From assembly GCA_902803035.1 (NCBI GenBank), contig CADCON010000158.1, positions 1 to 5,675 of the forward strand: a stretch of 5,675 nucleotides of DNA. The letters run 5' to 3'. The notes below the pieces were generated by a model, which saw only the letters and a list, made by a program, of their open reading frames with translations, had not been told where the DNA came from and did no database searches. Source of the DNA: an uncultured Ruminococcus sp. (GTDB lineage: Bacteria > Bacillota > Clostridia > Oscillospirales > Acutalibacteraceae). The position numbers and the translations under genes were made by a program. Below are positions 1 to 5,177 of this stretch, in pieces. Numbering within the stretch: position 1 is the stretch's first letter; every line of letters begins with the position of its first letter.

Positions 1-18
1 AAGGCGCGAATGCGCCTT
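1..18 (-). terminator. Hairpin after sufB, possible terminator cut by the window edge
   Basis: The arms AAGGCGC (1-7) and GCGCCTT (12-18) are perfectly complementary around a GAAT loop. Read leftward, this hairpin begins about 48 bases after the sufB stop codon, where an operon terminator would be expected, and its last visible bases are TT. The window ends there, so the U-tract that would prove termination cannot be seen. The same arms occur at 1920-1936 in a place where termination makes little sense, so this may instead be a dispersed palindrome that happens to sit at the operon end. Confidence 0.45.
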
Positions 19-22
19 CATT

Positions 23-54
23 CACTCCACACTCCAAACTCCACACTCCACACT
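23..54. repeat. Heptanucleotide tandem repeat (CACTCCA)
   Basis: Four consecutive 7-base units occur at 23-29, 30-36, 37-43 and 44-50, followed by a partial CACT at 51-54. Units 1, 2 and 4 are CACTCCA and unit 3 is AACTCCA. The array fills the space between the sufB stop codon and the hairpin at 1-18, so it would be transcribed as TGGAGTG repeats in the 3' untranslated region of the sufCB mRNA. It encodes no recognisable protein. Confidence 0.85.
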
Positions 55-65
55 ATATTAAAGCG

Positions 66-1001
66 TCAGCTTATGAAGCCGTTGATGATCCGGTCTTCGG
101 CTTCTTTCTCGGTGAGGCCGAGGGTCATCAGCTTGATGAGCTGCTCGCCCGCAATCTTGCCGATTGCCGCTTCGTGAATCAGCGACGCGTCGGTGCAGTT
201 CGCGCTGATCTTCGGCACCGCGCTCACTGACGCCGCGTCCATGATGATCGCGTCGCATTCCGTGTGGCCGGAACATTTGTGATTGCCGTTGACCTCCGAC
301 ACATACAATTGCCGGCTGTTGCCCCGCGCTACCGAACGCGAAATGACGTGCGTGCCGGAGTTCTCCCCGTTCAGCTCCACTTCAAAGCGGGTCTCCGCGT
401 ACTGCTCCCCGTCTGTCATGATCCTCTCCGTGATCTTCAGGGTCGCGCTGCCGCCCAGCTTCGCCTTCGTCGTGCGGATGGTGTTGTCCACCCCCTGTAT
501 CTGCACCGTGTCCATCTCCATATAGCCACCCTCGGCTATGTCGATGAGAGTCGTGGGATTCATGATGTTTCTCCCGCTCCCCGGCGCCGATTCACCGTAG
601 TGCTTCTCTGAATAGAATACCCGCGAGTTCCTCCCGATGTGGAACGAATGAATCCCGTCGTGCGCGCTGTCCTCATGTCCGTGATTGTGTATGCCGCAGC
701 CCGCCACGATCTCCACATCGCAGTTCTCGCCGATGTAAAAGTCATTGTACACCAGATCCTTCAGCCCGCTCTGGGTGAGAATCACCGGAATGTGTATCTT
801 CTCCCCTGCCGTTCCGTCCTTTACCCTGATGTCGATGCCCGGCAGATCCTTCTTGGCCGTGATGGTCACATTCGCGCTCGATCCCTTCGAGTAGGGGCTG
901 CCGTCCACTCGCAGGCTGAACGCGCCGGTCAGATTCTCCGCCATTACGCTGATCCGCCCCAGAAGCTCCAGCTTGTCCGCGCTGATATTCAGTCCGCTCA
1001 T
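66..1001 (-). CDS. sufB: SufB/SufD-family Fe-S cluster scaffold protein (minimal SUF/SMS type)
   Basis: This is the scaffold partner of the SufC ATPase and should assemble Fe-S clusters in the cytoplasm. The protein is 311 residues, shorter than the SufB of full SUF operons, and is essentially only the beta-helix core. Visible family marks are a His-rich stretch starting CGIHNHGH (102-109) and running to DGIHSFHIG (115-123), EKHYGE (132-137), NPTT (148-151), GHTECD (245-250) and LIHEAAIGKI (274-283). By motif context Cys249 corresponds to the persulfide-receiving Cys405 of E. coli SufB. His276-Glu277 covers the positions of SufB Glu434 and SufD His360. One homodimer could therefore supply the residues that the SufB-SufD heterodimer shares. 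I chose ATG 1001 over ATG 1022 because a strong AGGAGGG lies 7 bases before it. It begins 2 bases after the sufC stop, which suggests translational coupling. No sufD, sufS or sufU is visible. The family call is firm; SMS subtype is inferred from length and operon. Confidence 0.93.
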   Translation of the reverse strand: MSGLNISADKLELLGRISVMAENLTGAFSLRVDGSPYSKGSSANVTITAKKDLPGIDIRVKDGTAGEKIHIPVILTQSGLKDLVYNDFYIGENCDVEIVAGCGIHNHGHEDSAHDGIHSFHIGRNSRVFYSEKHYGESAPGSGRNIMNPTTLIDIAEGGYMEMDTVQIQGVDNTIRTTKAKLGGSATLKITERIMTDGEQYAETRFEVELNGENSGTHVISRSVARGNSRQLYVSEVNGNHKCSGHTECDAIIMDAASVSAVPKISANCTDASLIHEAAIGKIAGEQLIKLMTLGLTEKEAEDRIINGFIS

Positions 1002-1003
1002 CT

Positions 1004-1714
1004 TTACGCCCTCCTCGCACATTCGTATTTCAGATCGCCGCTCATCAGCTGCGGAAGAATCTCTTCCTTGCTCCCGACCGCCGCTATCCTGCCTGCCGTC
1101 AGCAGTATGATCTTCTCCGCGAAGGACAGTATCCTCTCCTGATGCGATATGATCATGATGCTGCCATTGGTCTTTTCATACATCCTTTCAAAGACCTTGA
1201 TCAGACTCTGGAAGCTCCACAGGTCAATCCCCGCTTCCGGCTCGTCAAACAGCGTCAGCCGGGTCGAACGCGCAAACGCCGTCGCTATCTCAATCCGCTT
1301 CAGCTCGCCGCCCGACAGCGATTCGTTGATCTCCCGGTCCACATAGTCGCGCGCGCACAGCCCTACCTCCGACAGGTAATCGCACGCTTCGTTCAGCGAA
1401 AGCTCCCGCCCCGCCGCAATCGTGATGATGTCCCGCACCGTGATGCCCTTGAAGCGCACCGGCTGCTGGAAGGCAAAGCTTACCCCGTTTCTCGCGCGCT
1501 CGGTGATCGTCATCCCCGTGATGTCCTCCCCGTCCAGCAGTATGCGCCCCCGCGTGGGCGTGATGATGCCCGCGATGATTTTGGCGAGGGTGGATTTGCC
1601 GCTCCCGTTGGGTCCTGTGATGGCGACGAATTTTTCGCTTACCTTCAGGTTGATGTCGTCAAGTATCGTTTTGCCCTCCGGCGTCACGTATGACAATTCT
1701 TGGATTTCAAGCAT
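1004..1714 (-). CDS. sufC: SufC ABC-type ATPase of Fe-S cluster assembly
   Basis: This is the ATPase that binds the SufB scaffold and drives the conformational change needed for Fe-S cluster building. It is cytoplasmic and has no membrane segment. In 236 residues it shows Walker A GPNGSGKST (34-42), a Q-loop in FQQP (82-85), signature LSGGELKR (133-140), Walker B LTLFDEPE (153-160) with Asp157 and catalytic Glu158, D-loop AGID (161-164) and switch His191. The single ABC domain, the MLEIQELSY opening and the overlapping operon with a SufB-type gene distinguish it from transporter ATPases. The DEPEAGIDLWSF segment differs from the DEPDSGLDIDAL type of larger SUF operons and fits the shorter anaerobe subgroup. 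I chose ATG 1714 because AAGGAAG lies 9 bases upstream (1724-1730) and the promoter at 1801-1830 puts the transcript start near 1794, which excludes the longer reading from 1798. The first 28 residues of that longer reading are Arg-rich and unlike SufC. Confidence 0.94.
   Translation of the reverse strand: MLEIQELSYVTPEGKTILDDINLKVSEKFVAITGPNGSGKSTLAKIIAGIITPTRGRILLDGEDITGMTITERARNGVSFAFQQPVRFKGITVRDIITIAAGRELSLNEACDYLSEVGLCARDYVDREINESLSGGELKRIEIATAFARSTRLTLFDEPEAGIDLWSFQSLIKVFERMYEKTNGSIMIISHQERILSFAEKIILLTAGRIAAVGSKEEILPQLMSGDLKYECARRA
1009..1015 (-). promoter_or_regulatory. sufB ribosome binding site inside the sufC 3' end
   Basis: AGGAGGG reads leftward from 1015 to 1009, with 7 bases before ATG 1001. 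It lies within the last codons of sufC. The in-frame ATG at 1022 lies upstream of this site and would add seven residues, so the site decides the start in favour of 1001. Confidence 0.85.
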
Positions 1715-1749
1715 TCCTTTGATCTTCCTTTTGCCGGGGAAACGCCGAA

Positions 1750-1773
1750 CCCGCCGGTTTCCGCGCCGGCGGG
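1750..1773 (-). other. GC-rich stem-loop in the sufCB mRNA leader
   Basis: CCCGCCGG (1750-1757) and CCGGCGGG (1766-1773) form a perfect 8-bp all-GC stem with an 8-base loop. Starting from a transcript start near 1794, it would form about 20 bases into the mRNA and end some 20 bases before the sufC ribosome binding site. No U-run follows, so it is not an intrinsic terminator by itself. Possible roles are mRNA 5'-end stabilisation or a protein or RNA regulator site. Confidence 0.7.
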
Positions 1774-1800
1774 CGCACTGCCCCATATACTTTAACATTT

Positions 1801-1830
1801 ATTATATCATATCCGCCCACGGTATTTCAA
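1801..1830 (-). promoter_or_regulatory. sufCB promoter (sigma-A type, extended -10)
   Basis: Reading leftward, the -35 is TTGAAA (1830-1825), the spacer 18 bases, and the -10 TATAAT (1806-1801), preceded by TG and one base, an extended -10. The upstream side is an A-rich stretch (1850-1836) resembling an UP element. The expected start near 1794 gives a leader of about 80 bases before sufC. The motifs are read directly; activity is inferred. Confidence 0.85.
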
Positions 1831-1834
1831 TACC
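1821..1834. promoter_or_regulatory. Operator-like dyad over the sufCB -35 box
   Basis: GGTATT-TC-AATACC is a perfect 6-bp inverted repeat with a 2-base centre and contains the whole -35 hexamer. A dimeric regulator bound here would block RNA polymerase. Fe-S operons are often controlled by Rrf2-family regulators, but I see no clear IscR-type site, so the regulator is unknown. A 14-base AT-rich dyad can also arise by chance. Confidence 0.4.
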
Positions 1835-1890
1835 TATTTTTTTTATTTTTCACACCACTCTCCGCCAATCAGGAAAAAGGCTCCCTCCGT

Positions 1891-1905
1891 CTTGCCTGCG
1901 GCAAG
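1891..1905. repeat. Small palindrome upstream of the GC palindrome module
   Basis: CTTGCC (1891-1896) and GGCAAG (1900-1905) form a perfect 6-bp stem with a TGC loop. It lies outside both predicted divergent transcripts. The bases just before it, GGCTCCCTCC, resemble pieces of dispersed intergenic repeats known from gut Clostridia, but I cannot verify that from one copy. Confidence 0.5.
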
Positions 1906-1919
1906 CCAACATCTATTCC

Positions 1920-1936
1920 AAGGCGCGCCGCGCCTT
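1920..1936. repeat. GC palindrome with the same arms as the hairpin at 1-18
   Basis: AAGGCGC (1920-1926) and GCGCCTT (1930-1936) form a perfect 7-bp stem around GCC. Both arms are identical to those at 1-18, although the loops differ. As there, a tandem repeat begins within a few bases of the right arm. It lies between the two divergent promoters and is not on either predicted transcript, so it does not look like a gene terminator. Confidence 0.75.
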
Positions 1937-1942
1937 CCACTT

Positions 1943-1997
1943 CTATTATCTATTCTCTATTATCTATTCTCTATTATCTATTTTTATTATCTATTTT
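1943..1997. repeat. AT-rich tandem repeat (TATTATCTATT core, period 13-14)
   Basis: The 11-base core TATTATCTATT recurs at 1944-1954, 1958-1968, 1972-1982 and 1985-1995, with spacings of 14, 14 and 13 bases. The linker is CTC between copies 1-2 and 2-3 and TT between copies 3-4. The array ends about 40 bases upstream of the permease -35. It is non-coding, and slippage could change its copy number and so the spacing of upstream sites. Confidence 0.85.
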
Positions 1998-2036
1998 CCT
2001 GCCGGAAATTTCGTTATCATTTACACAAAAAAATGA

Positions 2037-2065
2037 TTGCTTTTGTCCGGAATATAGGTTATAAT
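2037..2065 (+). promoter_or_regulatory. Permease promoter (sigma-A type)
   Basis: The -35 is TTGCTT (2037-2042), the spacer 17 bases, and the -10 a consensus TATAAT (2060-2065). The expected start near 2072 gives a leader of about 58 bases. An A-run at 2027-2033 lies just upstream and could help the polymerase bind. The leader is too short for a purine riboswitch, a common control element for this permease class. Confidence 0.8.
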
Positions 2066-2075
2066 AACAATGAAT

Positions 2076-2097
2076 GAATGCGCCGCGCTGCGCGTTC
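2076..2097 (+). other. Hairpin at the 5' end of the permease mRNA
   Basis: GAATGCGC (2076-2083) and GCGCGTTC (2090-2097) form an 8-bp stem with one G-U pair and a 6-base loop. It starts within a few bases of the predicted transcript start and ends before the ribosome binding site. The arms AATGCGC/GCGCGTT differ by one base each from the palindromes at 1-18 and 1920-1936, so it may be a diverged relative. TTCTTT follows but is too short and mixed to call a terminator. Confidence 0.5.
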
Positions 2098-2129
2098 TTT
2101 GAATTATTCCAGCTAAGGAAGGGATTATC

Positions 2130-3500
2130 ATGGCTGTTTTTGACCTTCAGGGGAAAGGCACCAACTTTATCAGCGAAATTCTCGCAGGCATTACCACTTT
2201 CATCACCATGAGCTATCTGCTGGTGGTCTGTCCCGCTATGCTCGACGGCAACGGCGTCGCCGGCACGACGATTTACATCGCCCTCTGCATCACCTGCTGC
2301 GTGGGCTGCCTGGCGATGGGATTGTGGGCAAGACAGCCCTTCGTCCTCGGTCCCAGCGTCGGTCTGACCGCCTTCTTCGGCGCGACGCTTCTCACCGACC
2401 TCCATTACACTTATCATCAGGCACTCGCCATGGTCTTCTTCGGCGGCGTCATTTACCTGCTTCTCGCGCTCACCGGTCTGGGCGGCAAGCTCTTCTCCGC
2501 CCTCTCAGGCGGCATGAAGAACGGCATCTCCGCCGGCCTCGGCCTTTATATCGCTATGATCGGGCTGCGGAATTCCGGTTTCCTCTCCGGCGGCGAGGGC
2601 GGTAGCTGGAAAATCGCGGAGCTGTCGCATTATGATATGCAGTTCTTCACCATTATGGTCATGTTCGGCGGCCTCATCTGCATCGCCGTCTTCAAGCGCG
2701 TCGGCCTGCCCCTTCCCCCGCTTCTCGGACTCATCGCTTCCGGCCTTCTCTATTACGGCGGCGGTATCTGGCTGGGGCTTCTCGACCGGAAATCCCTCTT
2801 TCCCAAGCTCGGCGGTATCAACACGGGCTTCGGCAAATGGTACGGCGAGGCGTTCCTCAAGAACGTCACCGACGGCGCGCTTACCTTATTCAAGAATATG
2901 ACCCTCGACGTCAGGGGCATTCTCGTCATCGTCGTCGGCATTATGGTGTGCGCCCTCTTCAATACCACCGAATCGGTCGGCGTGGTCTACGCTATCGCCA
3001 AAAACAACGGTCAGCTCGACGACGGCGGCAATTTCGGCGGGCTGAAAACTACCCTCGCTTCCAATTCCTCCGCTACTATCATCGGTTCGCTCATCGGCGC
3101 GCCCATGGTCTCCGTCGCCCCTGAATCCGCCGCCGGCATCTGCGCCCAGGGCAAGTCCGGTCTCACCTCCGTCACAACCGGCATTCTCTTCCTGCTCGCC
3201 GCTTTCTTCGTGCCGGTCGCCACCATCATTCCCTCCGCGGTGACCGCCTGCGTGATGGTCTACATAGGCGCGACTATGCTCGGCTCGGTCAAGGACGTCG
3301 ATTTCTCTGACCTCGGCGAGAGCATTCCCGCTATCGTTACGATGATTCTTATCCCCTTCACCTCCTCCATCATCGACGGCATCGCGCTCGGCGTGGTGCT
3401 TCATATCGTCATTAACCTCCTTCTCGTCAAGGTCAAGGCCATCAAGCCTATTGAAGTCATTGTCGCCGTCTTCTTCGGGCTGTACTATTTCATGGTCTGA
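2130..3500 (+). CDS. NCS2-family permease, AzgA-like (probable purine transporter)
   Basis: This is an inner-membrane transporter of 456 residues, the usual AzgA/PbuG length. That group imports adenine, guanine or hypoxanthine, usually with protons. Family marks are AGITTFITMSYLLVVCPAML (19-38), GLTAFFGATL (78-87), KNGISAGLGLYIAMIGLRNSG (130-150), ESAAGICAQGKSGLTSV (332-348) and the C-terminal helix IEVIVAVFFGLYYFMV (441-456). Hydrophobic segments fit about 12-14 membrane passes. The substrate-site regions are unusual. AzgA proteins typically have GMGLNAFF in helix 3, here SVGLTAFF (76-83), and FDTLGT in helix 8, here FNTTESVG (277-284). The polar run before ESAAG is replaced by APMVSVAP (324-331). 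TESVG recalls the glutamate of xanthine/uracil NCS2 members. The substrate is therefore uncertain. The start ATG is preceded by AGGAAGG (2116-2122) at 7 bases. Transcribed alone from the 2037-2065 promoter and ended by the 3580-3630 terminator. Confidence 0.9.
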   Translation: MAVFDLQGKGTNFISEILAGITTFITMSYLLVVCPAMLDGNGVAGTTIYIALCITCCVGCLAMGLWARQPFVLGPSVGLTAFFGATLLTDLHYTYHQALAMVFFGGVIYLLLALTGLGGKLFSALSGGMKNGISAGLGLYIAMIGLRNSGFLSGGEGGSWKIAELSHYDMQFFTIMVMFGGLICIAVFKRVGLPLPPLLGLIASGLLYYGGGIWLGLLDRKSLFPKLGGINTGFGKWYGEAFLKNVTDGALTLFKNMTLDVRGILVIVVGIMVCALFNTTESVGVVYAIAKNNGQLDDGGNFGGLKTTLASNSSATIIGSLIGAPMVSVAPESAAGICAQGKSGLTSVTTGILFLLAAFFVPVATIIPSAVTACVMVYIGATMLGSVKDVDFSDLGESIPAIVTMILIPFTSSIIDGIALGVVLHIVINLLLVKVKAIKPIEVIVAVFFGLYYFMV

Positions 3501-3504
3501 TTCC

Positions 3505-3543
3505 CCGCGCGAAACGCTTCTTCCCCCCCCTTTTTTCACGCGG
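3505..3543 (+). other. Stem enclosing a long pyrimidine run after the permease
   Basis: CCGCGcGAAA (3505-3514) can pair with TTTCaCGCGG (3534-3543) with nine of ten positions matched. The enclosed region carries an uninterrupted pyrimidine run (3517-3537) with eight C followed by six T. No U-tract follows the stem, so I do not call it a terminator. It lies in the permease 3' untranslated region. Confidence 0.4.
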
Positions 3544-3579
3544 CAATTCCCGGACGTTCACACGACCCTCCTGTCGTTT

Positions 3580-3630
3580 TTTCCCGGCACGTTCTCCTTT
3601 CCCTCCGGAAAACGCGCCGGGAAATTATTT
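3580..3630 (+). terminator. Intrinsic terminator after the permease gene
   Basis: TTTCCCGGC (3580-3588) pairs perfectly with GCCGGGAAA (3616-3624). After one mismatch the stem continues with CGTT/AACG, and after another with TCC/GGA, giving 16 pairs and a 9-base loop. TTATTTT (3625-3631) follows immediately on the plus strand. Read on the minus strand no T-tract follows, so it works rightward only. It separates the permease from the lipoprotein promoter 24 bases later. Confidence 0.85.
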
Positions 3631-3654
3631 TGCCAAAAAATTTACGACTAGTTC

Positions 3655-3683
3655 TGGAAATTTCCGTTTTCCTATGATATAAT
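3655..3683 (+). promoter_or_regulatory. Promoter of the lipoprotein-regulator operon (extended -10)
   Basis: The -10 is TATAAT (3678-3683), preceded by TG and one base, the same TGATATAAT as the sufCB promoter. The best -35 at 17-base spacing is TGGAAA (3655-3660), a weak match, which the extended -10 could compensate. The expected start near 3690 gives a leader of about 65 bases. Confidence 0.78.
3656..3665. promoter_or_regulatory. Palindrome overlapping the lipoprotein -35
   Basis: GGAAATTTCC is a perfect 10-base palindrome covering five bases of the -35 hexamer. The permease upstream region has GGAAATTTCG (2004-2013), nine of ten bases the same and again followed closely by GTT or TT. A shared operator is possible; chance is a real alternative for such a short AT-rich word. 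Confidence 0.3.
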
Positions 3684-3691
3684 GTTTTTTA

Positions 3692-3723
3692 GCTGTTGGC
3701 GGCGTCTTCGGCTGACCATCAGC
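3692..3723 (+). other. Leader hairpin of the lipoprotein mRNA
   Basis: GCTGtTGG (3692-3699) pairs with CCAtCAGC (3716-3723), seven pairs around one U-U mismatch, with a 16-base GC-rich loop. It begins at the predicted transcript start and ends before the ribosome binding site AGGGGG (3736-3741). It matches no riboswitch I recognise. Confidence 0.4.
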
Positions 3724-3754
3724 ATTACATACGACAGGGGGTTGCTATCCGGTC

Positions 3755-5134
3755 ATGCGGATCCCTTCTTTGATGAAAATCCTCGCGGCTTCCCTCGCCG
3801 CGCTGCTCCTGTGCGGCTGCAGCTCGCATCTCTTCAACGGCGACCGGCAGCTTATGCGCCCGCCTTATCCCGCCGGCGAGGAACGGAAAATTCAGGAGGA
3901 GCTGACCCGCAGCCTGGGCAGCTTCACAATGAAATTCCCCAAGAGCGGCAGTTACCGCTCCGCTATCGTCCGGGTGGATCTCACCGGCGACGGCAGAAAT
4001 GACGCGCTGGTCTTTTTCCGGCAGGACGAAACCAAGCCTATTTCCCTCGCCGTTCTCAGCCAGAATGACGGCGAATGGCAGTTCGTTTCCAAAAAGGAGG
4101 GCGAGGGCGGCGAAATCGACCGCGTCCTCTTCGGCGACGTCAATTGCGACGGCGTCAATGAAATTATTGTCGGCTGGACCATCTACAGCAGCGGGCTGAA
4201 TATCATCTCCGCTTACTGTATGCAGGACAACGTCCTCACCGGTATCGACGTCAAGGAGTATTCCGAGTCCAAGGGCTCCAATATCTCCGTCGCTTACACC
4301 GATATGCAGATATGCGATTTCGACGGCGACGGCTCCGCCGAAATCATCGCTTCCTACCTCAATCTTTCCGAGGTCTCCGCTACCGCCAAGCTCATTGAAT
4401 GCCACCGCGGCGTGGACGACGCCTATACCATGAGCGTCACCGATACCGCGCCGCTCGACGGTCACGTGCTTTCCTATGCCGACGCCAAGGTCGTCCGGCT
4501 CACGGACGACAAGATTGTCGGCGTCGCCCTCGACGGCTACAAGGATAATTCCACCATGATCACCGAGTATATCTACTGGAACAGTCAGACCGGCGATCTG
4601 GAAGCCCCCTTCTTCAACGCCGAGGAACAGGCGGTCACCGTCACCGCCCGCAATGTCAATATCACCTCGCGCGATATTGATTCCGACGGGGTCGTGGATA
4701 TCCCCGTGACCGAATTCCTGCCCGGTTACGACGCCTCCTCCGACAGCCCCATGTATCTCACGCTCTGGTACGGCGCGGATTTCGGCGCGTCCGGCTATAC
4801 CTTCATGCAGAAGAAAAAGAATATCGTCAATCTCTCCGAGGGATATGGCGTAACGTGGCAGTCCGCCTGGGACCGCAAGGTCACCTGCCGTCTGGACGAA
4901 AAGAACCGCGTCCTCTATTTCTACCGCTATCAGAAGGACCGCTTCGCTTTCAGCGAGGAGCTTTTCCGCATCAAGGTCTTTACCCCGGAGGAATGGAAAA
5001 ACGACGCCCATGATCCCGCCTTCACCGTTGAACTGAATGTCACGGACGAGGCGGTGTACGCCGCCGTCTTCTCCAGCGAACAGACGCTTGTCGATCGCAA
5101 GACCATTCAGTCTTCCTTCTCCATGCTGAGCTGA
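3755..5134 (+). CDS. Secreted lipoprotein with VCBS/FG-GAP-type calcium-binding repeats
   Basis: A 459-residue exported protein of unknown function. The N-terminus is a lipoprotein signal: a basic start, hydrophobic ILAASLAALLL (9-19) and a lipobox LCGC, giving Cys22 as the lipidated residue. It should be anchored to the outer face of the membrane. Four motifs of the form DxDxDGxxD/E are visible: DLTGDGRND (75-83), DVNCDGVNE (128-136), DFDGDGSAE (188-196) and DIDSDGVVD (307-315). Each is followed by a hydrophobic strand, as in VCBS/FG-GAP beta-propeller blades, where the loop binds calcium. The last ~140 residues are beta-rich without further motifs. No catalytic motif is seen. The start is ATG 3755; AGGGGG lies 13 bases upstream, a long spacing, but the alternative ATG 3773 has no site and would leave a very short signal peptide. 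It has its own promoter and precedes a response regulator by 58 bases without a terminator, so a sensing or envelope-related role is plausible but unproven. Confidence 0.85.
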   Translation: MRIPSLMKILAASLAALLLCGCSSHLFNGDRQLMRPPYPAGEERKIQEELTRSLGSFTMKFPKSGSYRSAIVRVDLTGDGRNDALVFFRQDETKPISLAVLSQNDGEWQFVSKKEGEGGEIDRVLFGDVNCDGVNEIIVGWTIYSSGLNIISAYCMQDNVLTGIDVKEYSESKGSNISVAYTDMQICDFDGDGSAEIIASYLNLSEVSATAKLIECHRGVDDAYTMSVTDTAPLDGHVLSYADAKVVRLTDDKIVGVALDGYKDNSTMITEYIYWNSQTGDLEAPFFNAEEQAVTVTARNVNITSRDIDSDGVVDIPVTEFLPGYDASSDSPMYLTLWYGADFGASGYTFMQKKKNIVNLSEGYGVTWQSAWDRKVTCRLDEKNRVLYFYRYQKDRFAFSEELFRIKVFTPEEWKNDAHDPAFTVELNVTDEAVYAAVFSSEQTLVDRKTIQSSFSMLS

Positions 5135-5177
5135 TTGCCGGCTCTTGCAGACGTATTCCGCATTCATTATTTCACCG

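Noticed and set aside
1142..1693. 183-codon plus-strand frame opposite sufC
   Set aside because: It lies entirely within sufC, which has all ABC ATPase motifs; the frame is Arg-rich and has no supporting start signal.
1715..1798. 28-residue N-terminal extension of SufC from ATG 1798
   Set aside because: The extension is Arg-rich and unlike SufC, the predicted transcript starts at about 1794, after this ATG, and the site AAGGAAG supports ATG 1714.
1943..1997. CRISPR array
   Set aside because: The repeats are 11-14 bases with 2-3-base linkers and no spacers, and no cas gene is nearby; it is a simple tandem repeat.
1892..2077. Small protein of 61 residues encoded in the divergent intergenic region
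   Set aside because: It translates the tandem repeat and both promoter regions, lacks a ribosome binding site, and crosses the predicted permease transcript start.
2066..2129. Purine riboswitch in the permease leader
   Set aside because: The leader is about 58 bases, too short for the aptamer plus expression platform, and the conserved junction sequences are absent; only one short hairpin is present.
2886..3539. 217-codon minus-strand frame opposite the permease
   Set aside because: Its composition (Asp, Gly, Glu, His rich) is what the complement of a hydrophobic GC-rich membrane gene gives; no ribosome site and no family match.
3725..5167. 480-codon open frame on the minus strand, opposite the lipoprotein gene
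   Set aside because: It mirrors the Asp/Gly/Val-rich codons of the lipoprotein gene, has no ribosome binding site before its ATG and shows no recognisable domain. The plus-strand gene has a signal peptide, calcium motifs, promoter and ribosome site.
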